Below the pieces are notes generated by a model that saw only the letters and a list, made by a program, of their open reading frames with translations, searched no databases and was not told the origin of the DNA. Both the position numbers and the translations under genes were made by a program. Positions 24,178 to 35,000 of a stretch of DNA of 64,000 bases are shown here, piece by piece (positions within the stretch are counted from its first letter, which is position 1; each line of letters begins with the position of its first letter). This DNA is from Brumimicrobium sp035497735 (lineage in GTDB: Bacteria; Bacteroidota; Bacteroidia; Flavobacteriales_D; Crocinitomicaceae). Where the stretch lies: positions 62,001 to 126,000 of the forward strand of contig DATJCX010000069.1 of the NCBI GenBank assembly GCA_035497735.1. The letters run 5' to 3'.

Positions 24178-25152
24178 ATGAAAAAAATCGGAGTTTTAAC
24201 ATCAGGGGGCGACGCACCAGGAATGAATGCTGCTATACGTGCTATTACTAAATCAGCGCTACATTACGGTATTCAAACGGTAGGGATTAGAGATGGCTTT
24301 GAGGGGCTTATGAAAGGCCGTTTTGTGAATATGAAATATACAGATGTTGACAATATTGTGCAGCGAGGTGGAACGATTTTGGGTTCAGCACGTTGTCCAG
24401 AATTTAGAGATCAAGAAGCTAGAAAAAAGGCTGTGACATTTGTAAAAGAAGCAGGAATTGAAGGTTTGCTTATTATCGGAGGAGATGGTTCATTTAAGGG
24501 AGCACATGTTTTTTCTAAAGAAGTTGGTATTCCCGTGATTGGTATTCCCGCTACTATTGATAATGATATTTTTGGAACTGGCGCAACGATTGGTTTTGAT
24601 ACCGCATTAAATACCATCATCGATGCCATTGATAAAATTAGAGATACAGCCTATTCGCACAAACGGATTTTCTTAATAGAAGTAATGGGACGAGATTCTG
24701 GATTTTTGGCGTTAAACTCAGCAATCGCTTCCGGTGCAGAGTCGGTGTTAATACCAGAGATAGATACAGACATTCAGGAATTAGCAGAACAAATTAGAAC
24801 GCAGAATAAAGGTCAAAGAGGTAGTGTTATTATCGTTGCAGAAGGGGATGATGAAGGAGGTGCTGTTGATATCAAACGAAAGATTCAACCAATATTACCA
24901 GATTTCGAGCTGCGAACGACGATTTTAGGACATATTCAAAGAGGAGGAAATCCAAACTACTTTGATAGATACTTAGCAACGCGGCTTGGTGTTATGGGAG
25001 TTGAGCTATTAATAAAAGGAGAGTCAGAGAAGATGGTGGGCTTTCATAAAGGTGAATTTGTAGTGGTTCCTTTACAGGATGCCATTGAGAAAAAACCGAG
25101 TATTAATTTGGATAAGGAAGATATTTTAAATAAATTATTGACCCTAGGATAA
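24178..25152 (+). CDS. pfkA: ATP-dependent 6-phosphofructokinase
   Basis: Phosphorylates fructose 6-phosphate in glycolysis. The 324 aa are normal for bacterial PfkA, with TSGGDAPGMNAAIR at the ATP site, GGDGSFKGA, the catalytic PATIDNDI, the substrate loop EVMGRDSGFLAL and the late HIQRGG block. The Gly after GGDG (GGDGSF, residues 101-106) fits an ATP-dependent rather than pyrophosphate-dependent enzyme. purC follows 70 nt downstream with its own promoter box. Confidence 0.96.
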   Translation: MKKIGVLTSGGDAPGMNAAIRAITKSALHYGIQTVGIRDGFEGLMKGRFVNMKYTDVDNIVQRGGTILGSARCPEFRDQEARKKAVTFVKEAGIEGLLIIGGDGSFKGAHVFSKEVGIPVIGIPATIDNDIFGTGATIGFDTALNTIIDAIDKIRDTAYSHKRIFLIEVMGRDSGFLALNSAIASGAESVLIPEIDTDIQELAEQIRTQNKGQRGSVIIVAEGDDEGGAVDIKRKIQPILPDFELRTTILGHIQRGGNPNYFDRYLATRLGVMGVELLIKGESEKMVGFHKGEFVVVPLQDAIEKKPSINLDKEDILNKLLTLG

Positions 25153-25192
25153 AAAAAATATCATTAGCCCTCAATTATTCAGCTTATCATTG

Positions 25193-25200
25193 TATTTTTG
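25193..25200 (+). promoter_or_regulatory. -7 promoter box for purC
   Basis: TATTTTTG, exact consensus, 22 nt before the purC ATG. Confidence 0.5.
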
Positions 25201-25222
25201 GGATTCTAAAAACAAGTGTAAA

Positions 25223-25906
25223 ATGACTTTAATATACAAAGGAAAAACCAAAGATGTTTATGCATTAGAAAACGATTTGGTTTTGTTGAAATTCAAAGAT
25301 GACGTAACAGGAACAGATGGTGTTTTTGATCCAGGTGCAAATACAGTAGGTTTAAGCATTGAAGGAGCAGGGAGAAGTGGTTTGAGAATGACCAAATACT
25401 TTTTTGAATTATTAGCAACTAAAGGAATTAAGACACATTTTGTATCTGTAGATTTGGATAATGTAACAATGACGGTTAAAGAAGCTGCTAACTTTGGGAA
25501 AGGATTGGAAGTAATCTGTCGCTATAAAGCCGTGGGTAGTTTCTTGAGAAGATACGGAGCATACGTAAAGGAAGGCCAAAATCTTGATAGTTTTGTGGAA
25601 GTTACACTGAAAGATGATGAAAGAAATGATCCTACCATTTCAAAAGATGCTTTGGTTCAATTAAACATTCTAACAGCAGAAGAATTTGATATTTTAAAAG
25701 CAAGTACGATTCAAATATGTGCTATTATCAAGGAGGCTTTAGCTGAAAAAGGGTTGGAATTATACGATATTAAATTAGAGTTCGGAAGAAGTAAAGCAAC
25801 GAATGAAATTCTACTTATTGATGAGATTTCTGGAGGTAATATGCGTGTATATAAGAATGGTAAATACATTCAACCATTAGAATTAGAGAAAGTTTTCTTA
25901 GGATAA
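25223..25906 (+). CDS. purC: SAICAR synthase (phosphoribosylaminoimidazole-succinocarboxamide synthase)
   Basis: Joins aspartate to CAIR in purine synthesis, using ATP. About 227 aa from the ATG at 25223; the longer frame from 25190 would place the -7 box inside the coding region and adds non-homologous residues. The N-terminal MTLIYKGKTKDVYALEND glycine loop and the late KLEFGRS, LIDEISGGNMR and YKNGKYI segments identify PurC. The short single-domain form matches Firmicute and some Bacteroidota enzymes. A strong terminator follows 40 nt after the stop. Confidence 0.95.
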   Translation: MTLIYKGKTKDVYALENDLVLLKFKDDVTGTDGVFDPGANTVGLSIEGAGRSGLRMTKYFFELLATKGIKTHFVSVDLDNVTMTVKEAANFGKGLEVICRYKAVGSFLRRYGAYVKEGQNLDSFVEVTLKDDERNDPTISKDALVQLNILTAEEFDILKASTIQICAIIKEALAEKGLELYDIKLEFGRSKATNEILLIDEISGGNMRVYKNGKYIQPLELEKVFLG

Positions 25907-25945
25907 AAAACTCTGTACCACGTACAAAAATAAGATATGATAATG

Positions 25946-25980
25946 AAAATAGGCTATCCCATCGGTTAGCCTATTTTTTT
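25946..25980 (+). terminator. Terminator after purC
   Basis: 11-bp stem (25946-25956 with 25967-25977), 10-nt loop and a T tract. With A residues on the left it may also end the antiporter transcript from the other side. Confidence 0.8.
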
Positions 25981-26001
25981 GTTTCTAATTTTTAAACCCA
26001 C

Positions 26002-28191
26002 TTATTCATCCCCATCCTCTTCTTTCTTAAAGATGTTTCCAAGTCCTTTTCCAAGTTTTTGAACCATGTCAATACCATAAGATAATGGTTCCGTTGAAAT
26101 ATCGTATCTTTCAATAGTAGAGTCGGTAAATCTTTGAGGAAATACGACCATAAAACTATTCTCAGGAAAGTGCTTTTGAATTTTATCTGGCATTTCATCA
26201 AAGAATGGCAAGTAGGAGTTTGCTCCTTTCCTTGCAGAAACGAGTACGATTAAATCATCGTTGTGAATTTCTCTACCAAGTATAAGGAAATCTTCCCAAT
26301 CTTTGAAAATATTGTAATTTATAGAAGCTGTTAATTTTAGTTCAACAAATACTCTTTCCATCATTTTCTTTGTGCTTTCATCACAATAAAACTCAATGGT
26401 AATACTCAACTCTTGAGCAACTTTTGCAATCTTGTCAACCCAAACGATAAAGCCCTTCTCCTTTTCTGCTTGTGGTGGTGCCATTACGACAACCTTTTTG
26501 TGAATTGGCAGTGGCTTTTCAATTTTAGCGATAAACACGGTCTTGGTCGTACTATTGATTAAATTGTCCTTTCTGTCATTCGTAAATTTCTTGAAATTAT
26601 ACTTAATTCTTGGCCATCCGACAATGATGATGTCCGCCATGATTTCCTTCGAAATTCTTGATATTCCAATACTTACCTGCTGGTCAATTGTCGTCAAAAC
26701 ATTCACATTTGTTTCCGTTGCAGAAGCTTCTTTAACAAAGGAATCTAGTTTGTTTCTTGCCTTTAGAATGTTGACTTCCGATTCATTATTGTTGGAAACG
26801 ACTGTTAGAAGTGATATCGGATTAACTGAATTTTTGTCTTTTATAAAAATAGCGAACTCTAGTAATTTTTCGAAATTTGTAATATCTGCTATCGGTAAAA
26901 GAATGTGCTCGTTTGATGTGCTTGATTCCTCACCAGAAGTTTCAATTTCGCTTTCCGTTTCTTGAACAATCTTTTTTGCTGCTTTTTCAGTGGCAAAAGA
27001 AGCAACGATACTCGTGATAAGAATTAAGATAATTGTTCCATTCAAAATATTATCATCTAATAAACGGATAGGTTCTCCAAATTCATTTTCTCCTAATATT
27101 ACGTTGTATCCAACAAGTATTACTGCTAAGGTTGCTGCAGCATGGGCACTGCTCAAACCAAAGATTAATCCTCGTTGAGCTTTTGAATATCCGAATGATT
27201 TTTGAGTTGTAAAGGCTGCTAACCATTTCGTGAAAATAGCAACAGCTGTTAATGTCCCCGCAATAATCCAAGCGCCAACTCCGCTAAAAATTACACTAAC
27301 GTCAACCAACATTCCTACACTAATTAAAAAGAAAGGAATGAATAAGGAGTTACCAAGGAATTCAATCCTATTCATTAAAGCTGAGGAAGAGGGGATGAGT
27401 TTGTTCAAGGCTAATCCAGCAACGAATGCTCCGATAATTGATTCAACTCCAGCAGCTTCTGCTAAGAAGGCTGCAAAAAACACAACGGCCAATACAAAGA
27501 TGTAATGCGAGTGCTTCTCGTTTTCGAATTTACGGAAGAACCATTTGGCAATCTTTGGAATGATAAAGAACATTACAAAAGCAAATATCAGCAATGAAAT
27601 TCCTAAACGAATCCAGAATTCTTGGTTTAAACTTCCTTGAGAATTTCCAATGATTACCGCTAAAATAATTAATACTGCAGTGTCTGTTAGAATTGTTCCT
27701 CCAACGGTTACAGCTACGGCTTGGTTTTTAGAGATTCCCATTTTACTAACGATAGGATAAGCTACTAAAGTGTGTGTAGCAAACATACTCGCTGTTAAAA
27801 GACTCGCATTAAAATCGTACTCTAGTAAGTAGTACATAACAGGGAAACCAATAGCTAAAGGGAGTGCGAATGTAAACAAACCAAAGACCAAACTCCTGTT
27901 TCTATTGGACTTAAATTCGTTTAAGTCGAGTTCCAAACCTGCGATAAACATAATGTAAAGTAACCCAATTGTGGAGAACATTTCGATGGCGGAATCGTTT
28001 GCTAAAACGTGAAAACCATATGGCCCAATTGCGATACCCGCTAAGATTAATCCAATAATTCCAGGAATATTAATCTTTCTTAATAAAACTGGAGAAAGTA
28101 AAATAATCAATAGAATCAAGGAGAAAATCAGAATAGGATTTTCTAATGGCAATTGTAATTCTTCTAAAAATTGTTTAAAAAAGTCTAACAT
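26002..28191 (-). CDS. CPA2-type cation:proton antiporter with C-terminal USP-like domains
   Basis: 729 aa. Residues 15-420 hold about 12-13 membrane segments of the CPA2 (KefB/NapA-like) family: the conserved GLLYIMFIAGLELDL, the FATHTLVAYPIVSKMG helix and the TILTDTAVLIILAV stretch with the ion-site Asp. The last 280 residues form two soluble units resembling universal stress protein folds (SNEHILLPIADITNFEKLLEFA; EKPLPIHKKVVVMAPPQ). The ion may be K+ or Na+. It lies 53 nt downstream of a close paralogue in the same orientation, probably one operon. Confidence 0.9.
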   Translation of the reverse strand: MLDFFKQFLEELQLPLENPILIFSLILLIILLSPVLLRKINIPGIIGLILAGIAIGPYGFHVLANDSAIEMFSTIGLLYIMFIAGLELDLNEFKSNRNRSLVFGLFTFALPLAIGFPVMYYLLEYDFNASLLTASMFATHTLVAYPIVSKMGISKNQAVAVTVGGTILTDTAVLIILAVIIGNSQGSLNQEFWIRLGISLLIFAFVMFFIIPKIAKWFFRKFENEKHSHYIFVLAVVFFAAFLAEAAGVESIIGAFVAGLALNKLIPSSSALMNRIEFLGNSLFIPFFLISVGMLVDVSVIFSGVGAWIIAGTLTAVAIFTKWLAAFTTQKSFGYSKAQRGLIFGLSSAHAAATLAVILVGYNVILGENEFGEPIRLLDDNILNGTIILILITSIVASFATEKAAKKIVQETESEIETSGEESSTSNEHILLPIADITNFEKLLEFAIFIKDKNSVNPISLLTVVSNNNESEVNILKARNKLDSFVKEASATETNVNVLTTIDQQVSIGISRISKEIMADIIIVGWPRIKYNFKKFTNDRKDNLINSTTKTVFIAKIEKPLPIHKKVVVMAPPQAEKEKGFIVWVDKIAKVAQELSITIEFYCDESTKKMMERVFVELKLTASINYNIFKDWEDFLILGREIHNDDLIVLVSARKGANSYLPFFDEMPDKIQKHFPENSFMVVFPQRFTDSTIERYDISTEPLSYGIDMVQKLGKGLGNIFKKEEDGDE

Positions 28192-28244
28192 ATTTGATAA
28201 GCTATTTAGTTTTTTAAATTTTCTTGTTCTTGGTATTGTAAAGC

Positions 28245-30392
28245 CTATTTTTTCTTTTTGAAAATAGAACCAATACCTTTACTTACCTTTTGTACAGCCT
28301 CAATTCCCTTACTTAATCCTTCTGTAGAAATATCTGTATCCTTCATGTTGAAGTCGGTATAGTGCTGAGGGAATATCGCGATTATATTATTGTCCGGGAA
28401 TAACTTCTCCACTTTGTCAATGGTATTGTCTAGTGGTCTAATGTAAGAAGTGGCGCCTTTCCTAGCCGATACGAATACCAATAGGTCATCTGCCGTCGCT
28501 TCTTTCTTAAGAATGTTAAAATGCACCCAATCGTTAAACTGATTTAGATTGATTACTGGGTTTTTCACCTTTTCTAAAATTTTCTCTAAAATCTGCTTTG
28601 TTCTCATATTACAATATATTTCAATTGGAATATCCAGCTTCTCAGCTAAACGAACGATTTTATTTAACCATTTAGTAAAGCCAATTTCTCTTTCACCAAA
28701 AGGAGGGATGGTAATAAAAATTCGCTGTTGACTTTTTAATGGTTTCTTAAGATTACATACAAATGATGTCTTGTCAGATTTTTTGATAATTGTATCTATT
28801 TTGTCTTCCGAAATAAATCTTTCCATAAAACCAGTATGGCGACTTGGCCAACCCATTATTACGAAGTCAATCATGATTTCTCTCGATACACGTGAAATTC
28901 CTGTCGCAGCATGGTGGTCAATTGTTGTCAATACATTCACCTTAGTTTTTTCATCGGCATTTTTTTGAACAAACTCTTCTAGTTTTGCTTTTGCCTCAGC
29001 AAGGTTTAAACTCGTGTCGTCGTCGTTATCAACTACCGTTAAAACAGATATTGGGTTGGGCGACCTTTTATCTTTTATAAGTACTGACAGCTCCATTAAA
29101 CTATCTATCTTGTTAATGTTATCTATTGGAATTAAAATGTGCTCACTTGTAGCACCACTCGAACGGGCCAGTCCTTCGGTGTCATTTGCTGATTCTATGA
29201 CAATCTTTTTGGCCGCTTTTTCTGTGGCAAATGAAGCAACGATTGAGGCAACAAGAATTAAAATAATTGTTCCATTTAGAATGTTTTCATCTAAAATACC
29301 AGCATTAAATCCTACAAGTACTACAGCAAGCGTTGCAGCTGCATGCGCGCCACTTAGTCCAAAAATAACTTGTCGTTGCGCTTTGGTATATTTGAAGGTA
29401 ACTTGTGTTAACCATGCTGCAATCCATTTTCCTGCAATTGCAACAACTGTTAATGTTCCCGCTACAATCCAAGCACCTGTTCCACCGAAAATAACCTTAA
29501 CATTTACCAACATTCCCACGCTTATTAAGAAGAAAGGAATGAATAATGAGTTTCCTAGAAATTCAATTCTGTTCATTAATGCAGAGTTGGGTGGAATCAG
29601 CTTATTCAATGCCAATCCAGCCATAAACGCACCGATGATTGCTTCTACCCCTGCTACTTCTGCAAGGAAAGCAGAGAAGAATATTACAGAAAGTACAAAG
29701 ATATAATGCGAGTGTTTTTCTTCTTTTAATTTCTTAAAAAACCATGCAGCAACGCGTGGAATAATTAAGAACATAATCAATGAGAAAATAGTTAAGGAAA
29801 CACCTAGTTTAATCCAGAACTCACTACCTAAACTCCCTTCGGCATTCCCCATGATAACTGCTAAAATGATTAGTACTGCAGTATCAGTTAGGATCGTTCC
29901 TCCAACGGTAATGGCGACAGCCTGATTTTTGGAAACCCCCATCTTACTAACAATTGGGTAAGCAACGAGTGTATGAGTTGCAAACATACTTGCTGTTAAA
30001 AAACTAGCATTAAAGTCGTAGCCTAAACCATAGTAAACTACTGGAAAGCCCAAGCCTAATGGCAGTAGGAATGTGTATAAACCAAAAACTAAACTCTTAT
30101 TTCTATTGGCTTTAAATTCTCCTAAGTCCAATTCCAATCCGGCTATAAACATAATATATAACAATCCTATGGTAGAGAATAATTCTATAGCTGAGCTGTT
30201 TTCGATAATATGAAACCCATCGGGACCAATCACAATCCCAGCGATAATTAATCCAATAATTCCAGGAATGTTTAGTCGTCCAAGTATAATAGGTGAAAGT
30301 AAAATAATGGTTAATATAAGTGAGAAAACCAAAATTGGACTTTGCAAAGGAAGTTGAAAACCCTCTAGAAATTGGCTTAAGAATTCCTGCAT
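28245..30392 (-). CDS. CPA2-type cation:proton antiporter, paralogue
   Basis: 715 aa with the same plan as its downstream neighbour: CPA2 membrane domain (about 15-410) and a soluble tandem USP-like tail (about 430-715). The membrane halves are nearly identical over long stretches (FLGNSLFIPFFLISVGM; ASMFATHTLVAYPIVSKMG), while the tails share only the framework, so the pair arose by tandem duplication with tail divergence. The tails may sense different nucleotides. A near-consensus -7 box (TATTTTTA on the minus strand) lies about 45 nt before the ATG. Confidence 0.9.
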   Translation of the reverse strand: MQEFLSQFLEGFQLPLQSPILVFSLILTIILLSPIILGRLNIPGIIGLIIAGIVIGPDGFHIIENSSAIELFSTIGLLYIMFIAGLELDLGEFKANRNKSLVFGLYTFLLPLGLGFPVVYYGLGYDFNASFLTASMFATHTLVAYPIVSKMGVSKNQAVAITVGGTILTDTAVLIILAVIMGNAEGSLGSEFWIKLGVSLTIFSLIMFLIIPRVAAWFFKKLKEEKHSHYIFVLSVIFFSAFLAEVAGVEAIIGAFMAGLALNKLIPPNSALMNRIEFLGNSLFIPFFLISVGMLVNVKVIFGGTGAWIVAGTLTVVAIAGKWIAAWLTQVTFKYTKAQRQVIFGLSGAHAAATLAVVLVGFNAGILDENILNGTIILILVASIVASFATEKAAKKIVIESANDTEGLARSSGATSEHILIPIDNINKIDSLMELSVLIKDKRSPNPISVLTVVDNDDDTSLNLAEAKAKLEEFVQKNADEKTKVNVLTTIDHHAATGISRVSREIMIDFVIMGWPSRHTGFMERFISEDKIDTIIKKSDKTSFVCNLKKPLKSQQRIFITIPPFGEREIGFTKWLNKIVRLAEKLDIPIEIYCNMRTKQILEKILEKVKNPVINLNQFNDWVHFNILKKEATADDLLVFVSARKGATSYIRPLDNTIDKVEKLFPDNNIIAIFPQHYTDFNMKDTDISTEGLSKGIEAVQKVSKGIGSIFKKKK

Positions 30393-30600
30393 AATTCGAT
30401 TCGTTTTGAAGTTTTATTAAAAATCTAAAAATACGAAAAAAATTACAACAATTCTCCATCATTTGAGACTTCGGTGGGAATTAATTTTTGAGTTAAATAT
30501 TTCCTTCGTACTTATAAACTAGCAAAGAAAACGAATATTAGGTAACAGCCAGAATGAAATAGGATTTTATTTAACATTCCTAGACAGTTTAATAACTTCG

Positions 30601-32073
30601 TTACCAGCCTCCTCCAAGTGCTTTGTAGAGCATAACCTTTAGTAGAATTCTTTCTTCTTTCAGTTTACTCAGGTTTATCTGGCTATCTAAAGCAACCCTT
30701 TGCGCATTGATAACTTCCAAATAAGTTGCGTAACCACTATTGAATAATAGATTCGATTGGAAGATAGTTAACTCAGAATTCTTTACTTGTTCGATTGAAA
30801 TTTCAATTTGTTCATCTAATGAATTCATTAATGTTAAAAGATTTGAGATTTCATTAATGGCAATATATACCGTTTTTTGAAGTTCGATTTCCTTAATATC
30901 TCTTTCTAATTTTGCTTGCTGAAACTTTGTTTTTAATCTCTTTTTACTAAAAAGTGGCTGAGTTAAATTACCGATGATATCTCCAAATAACGCCCCCGGA
31001 ATATTAAACCAATTGGTCGGTAACAAGGAATTTACACCAAAATTTAAATCAATTGCGAGACGAGGATATCTATTGGCTTGTGCCACTCCAACTCTTGCGT
31101 TTGCCGCCCATAATTCACTTTCTGCTTTTCTAACATCTGATCGATAACTAACCATCTCTAAAGGTATGGTATAATCCTTCTCTATGGCAACAAAGGTATG
31201 TTCAAATTCACTGTTATTGAGCTTTATCTCTCCAGGTAATTTACCTGTTAAAAACTGAAGCCTGTTTTCATTCTCACTTATTTTCTGCTTAATATTGGGA
31301 ATTAATGCCTTTGAGATTAACATTTGCGACTTTGTTTGTTGCTTGGCCAATGCTGTTGTATTTCCAGACTCATATTGTAGCTCAATCATCTTTAATGTTC
31401 GCTGAGCTAAATCATAGTTTGACTCTGCAACTTCTAATTGCGCATGTAAAGAAAGTAGATTGTAATAAGCCGTTGCTATATTCGAAACCAATTGCGTTTG
31501 AACTGCATTTTTAGCTTCTAATGTAGCTAGGTAGTTGAATTTTTGTTCTGTTTTCTGACTTCTAATTTTTCCCCAAACATCTATTTCCCAACTCAAGTTA
31601 ATTCCTGTTGTGTTTTGTGCACGATAGACAAACATGTTTTCTGGTGCTTCCTTGTCTCCATACCATTTTGAAGAAGCTGAAGAGTGATAATCTTTGGAAC
31701 GAAAGTTATAGTTTGGGTTAGCGATTGTAGCTCTGATATCTGGTGCAAATTCCCAACTAGCTTGCTTGTATTGCAAATTGTAAATCTCTAGGTTTTTGAT
31801 TGCTTTCCTGATGTCAAAGTTGTTTTCTAATCCGCTATTGATTAGTTCAATTAACTGCTCGTCTTTAAAGTAATATTGCCAAGCCAATTGAGAAGAGTCA
31901 ATGACATGGACAAGCGAGTCTCCCTTAAATTCTCCTTGCTGTTCCGTAGTATTTACTTCTGCAATTCTAAAGTCTCCTGGCATATCAAATTGCTCAGGTG
32001 TGTACTTCGATTGTGGAAGACATCCTGTTAATAAAACACCGAATAATATGATAATTGCAATTCTAGTTTTCAT
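30601..32073 (-). CDS. RND efflux outer-membrane lipoprotein (TolC/OprM type)
   Basis: About 490 aa. The ATG at 32073 gives a lipoprotein signal ending LLTGC; the longer frame from 32100 adds nine residues that spoil it. Two OEP repeats form the long coiled-coil helices (about 95-280 and 320-485) of the trimeric channel-tunnel. It overlaps the permease gene by 11 nt and is the third gene of an adaptor-permease-channel operon, so a complete tripartite pump is encoded. The substrate cannot be inferred. Confidence 0.92.
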   Translation of the reverse strand: MKTRIAIIILFGVLLTGCLPQSKYTPEQFDMPGDFRIAEVNTTEQQGEFKGDSLVHVIDSSQLAWQYYFKDEQLIELINSGLENNFDIRKAIKNLEIYNLQYKQASWEFAPDIRATIANPNYNFRSKDYHSSASSKWYGDKEAPENMFVYRAQNTTGINLSWEIDVWGKIRSQKTEQKFNYLATLEAKNAVQTQLVSNIATAYYNLLSLHAQLEVAESNYDLAQRTLKMIELQYESGNTTALAKQQTKSQMLISKALIPNIKQKISENENRLQFLTGKLPGEIKLNNSEFEHTFVAIEKDYTIPLEMVSYRSDVRKAESELWAANARVGVAQANRYPRLAIDLNFGVNSLLPTNWFNIPGALFGDIIGNLTQPLFSKKRLKTKFQQAKLERDIKEIELQKTVYIAINEISNLLTLMNSLDEQIEISIEQVKNSELTIFQSNLLFNSGYATYLEVINAQRVALDSQINLSKLKEERILLKVMLYKALGGGW

Positions 32074-35000
32074 TTTTGAATCTAGCTTTAAGTTTTTCAT
32101 CCATTGACTGGAAAAATACGAATAATGAAGGAACTACCATAATGGTGATAAATACACCTGCTAATAGTCCGCTTGAAGTAGCGATGGAAATGGATTGATT
32201 TCCTTTTGCTGATGGTCCAACCGCAAACATCAATGGCGTTAATCCCGCCACGAAAGCTAAGGTTGTCATCAAAATTGGGCGAACTCTTAAAACAGCTCCT
32301 TGTATGGCTGCATCTATTATGCTGTATCCTTTTTTCCGTTGTTGCAAGGCGTATTCTACAATCAGAATGGCGTTCTTAGAGAGTAAACCAATCAGCATAA
32401 TGACCCCTACTTGAACATAAATATTGTTGGTGATTCCCACGATGTTTAATACACTGTAGATTCCTAAGAAACCTGTTGGAACGATAATCAAAATTGAAAG
32501 CGGCAAAATAAAACTTTCATATTGCGCTACTAGCAATAGATATACGAAAAGAATTGAAATTCCAAATATAAGGCCCGTTTGACCAGCCGATTCTTTTTCT
32601 TCCAATGCCATACCTGTTAATTCATACTTGTAATTTGACTCTAGGTTAACTGCCAATCGTTCAACAGCAGCCAAAACGTCTCCCGTACTTTTTCCTTGCG
32701 CAGGAGTTATTTTGATAGGAATGGTGTTGAATAAATTGAAACGATTTACTGTTTCAGGTCCTTGAATAGATCGTAGTTTAACCAAGGTATTTACCGGTAA
32801 CATTTCTCCATCCTTATTCTTTACATAAATGTTGGCAAAACTTGCTGCATCTGAACGGTAAACTGCGTCGGCTTGGAAATAAACGCGGTATTGACGTCCA
32901 AAACGGCTAAAGTCTCCCATTTGCACACGACCGTAGTAAGCTTGAATGGTTTTCATTAAGTCATTTACATTGATGTCCAATGTTTTTGCCTTTATATAAT
33001 CTATATCGAGTACATATTGTGGGAATTTCGCATTGAATGAAGTAAATGCTCTAGCCACAGATTTGTCGTTATTCAACTCGGCTATAAAGTCTTGGGCAAC
33101 TTTCTCAAAGTCCGAAAACTCACCACCCATTTTATCCTGAAACATAATTTCCACTCCACTGAAATCTCCAAAACCTTGAACGGTTGGACGCGGATATACT
33201 TGGAATGTAGCCTCATCGATATCGCTTAATTCATTTTGTATACTTGAAATTATTTTTTCAATTTTCTTTACTTTACCTCTTTCTTTAATTGGTTTTAAAT
33301 TGATGTAAACAACCGCAAAGGAGGAACTCGGTGTATTGTCTGTTGGGTTAAAACCGGAAATTGTTGTAATTCCTGCAATATCTTCCCTTTGTTTTAAGAT
33401 TTCTTCCGCTTGGTTCAGCGTTTTTTGTGTTCTTGCTAACGATGCACCTGGCTGTAAAGCCATTGAAACAGTGATGAAACTATCATCTTCCGTAGGAATA
33501 AATTCACTTGGAGTGTAATTCATTAATGCAGCACCTAGTAAAATCGTACCTGATAGTATGGCAATTGTAACTTTTCCATTGTGAATTAAGAAGGTTACTT
33601 TTTTTTCATACCATCTCATAAAACGGTCGAACATTGCATTGAATCGATTGAAAAACTTACGCATTCCATAGTCGATTAAAACGAAGTGTCTAGCTCTTTT
33701 TCCTCTTCTTTTTCTGGCTTGGTTGGATTTTAAGAATGTTGCAGACAAGGAAGGAACTAGCGTTAATGAAATAGTGACCGAAATTAAAATGGCAATAACC
33801 AAGGTATAGGCAAATTGCTTGTAGAATATTCCTGAAGGACCTTCTAAAAAACCTACTGGTGTTAACACAGCAATCATAACCATTGCAATGGAAAGAATCA
33901 CTTTTCTAATTTCATCCATTGTTGCGAGTGTTGCTTGCTTGGCTTTCATGCCTGTTTTGTGCATTTTGTCATAAATAGCCTCTACAACAATAATGGCATC
34001 ATCCACAACAATTCCAATAGCCAATACCAATGCAAACATGGTTAGAATGTTTATAGAAAATCCGAGTAAATAGATGAAGAAGAATGTTCCTAATAAGGAA
34101 ACCGGAATAGCAATTACCGGAATGATTGTAGAACGAAAGTTCTGCAAGAATATAAACACAATAATAAATACCAAAATAAATGCTTCGATCATGGTATGCT
34201 TCACTTGTGTGATGGAGGCATCAATTTGCTCTTTTACAGAATAAGTAATGGCATACTTCATTCCGGGTGGAAAAGACTTTGATATTCTTTTTAGTACTTT
34301 TCTAACGTTATCGTCGATTTCCATTGCGTTAGAACCTGCCGTTTGTGTTAAATTTAATGTCAATCCTGGTTGTCCATTTACAGAGTTATTGGCTCCCAAG
34401 TTTGAAGCGCCAAACTCTACTCTTGCAACATCTCTAAGGAATAATAAGGAACGGTCTGGATTTGTTCGAATGGCGATATTTTCATACTCTTCAGGTAATG
34501 AAAAACGTCCTTTGTGGCGCAACGGGATTTCGAAAACTTTATCGGATGCTTCTCCGAATTTACCTGGAGCAATTTCAAAGTTTTGTTCTTTTACTGCCTG
34601 CATCACTTCCTGTGGCGTTAAGCCGTAAGCTGCAATTTTTTCAGGATTTAACCATATTCTCATAGAATAGTTACGCTGACCAATACGGCTAACATTTGCT
34701 ACTCCGGGAACACGTTTTATCTCCCTGTTTATGTTCAGCAGGGCATAGGCTTGAATGAATGTTTCATCATAGGCATCATCATCTCTATCGCTGTAAATAT
34801 TGATAGTCATAATATTTCCACGCTGACGTGGTGTAACGGCAATACCTGCTTGTACAACCTCAGAAGGAATTTCACTATTGGCTTCCGAAACACGTGTTTG
34901 CACACTTACAGCTGCTTGGTCTGGATCCGTTCCCGATGCGAAGTAAATATTAATTACACCCGCTCCACTGTTTGAAGCACGTGATTCAATATAGGTCATT

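Noticed and set aside
29014..29706. 230-codon open frame on the plus strand
   Set aside because: It is antisense to the membrane half of the CPA2 antiporter, and its Ile/Ser/Pro-rich translation is a mirror of that hydrophobic gene. The same applies to 26543-26965 and 27230-27505.
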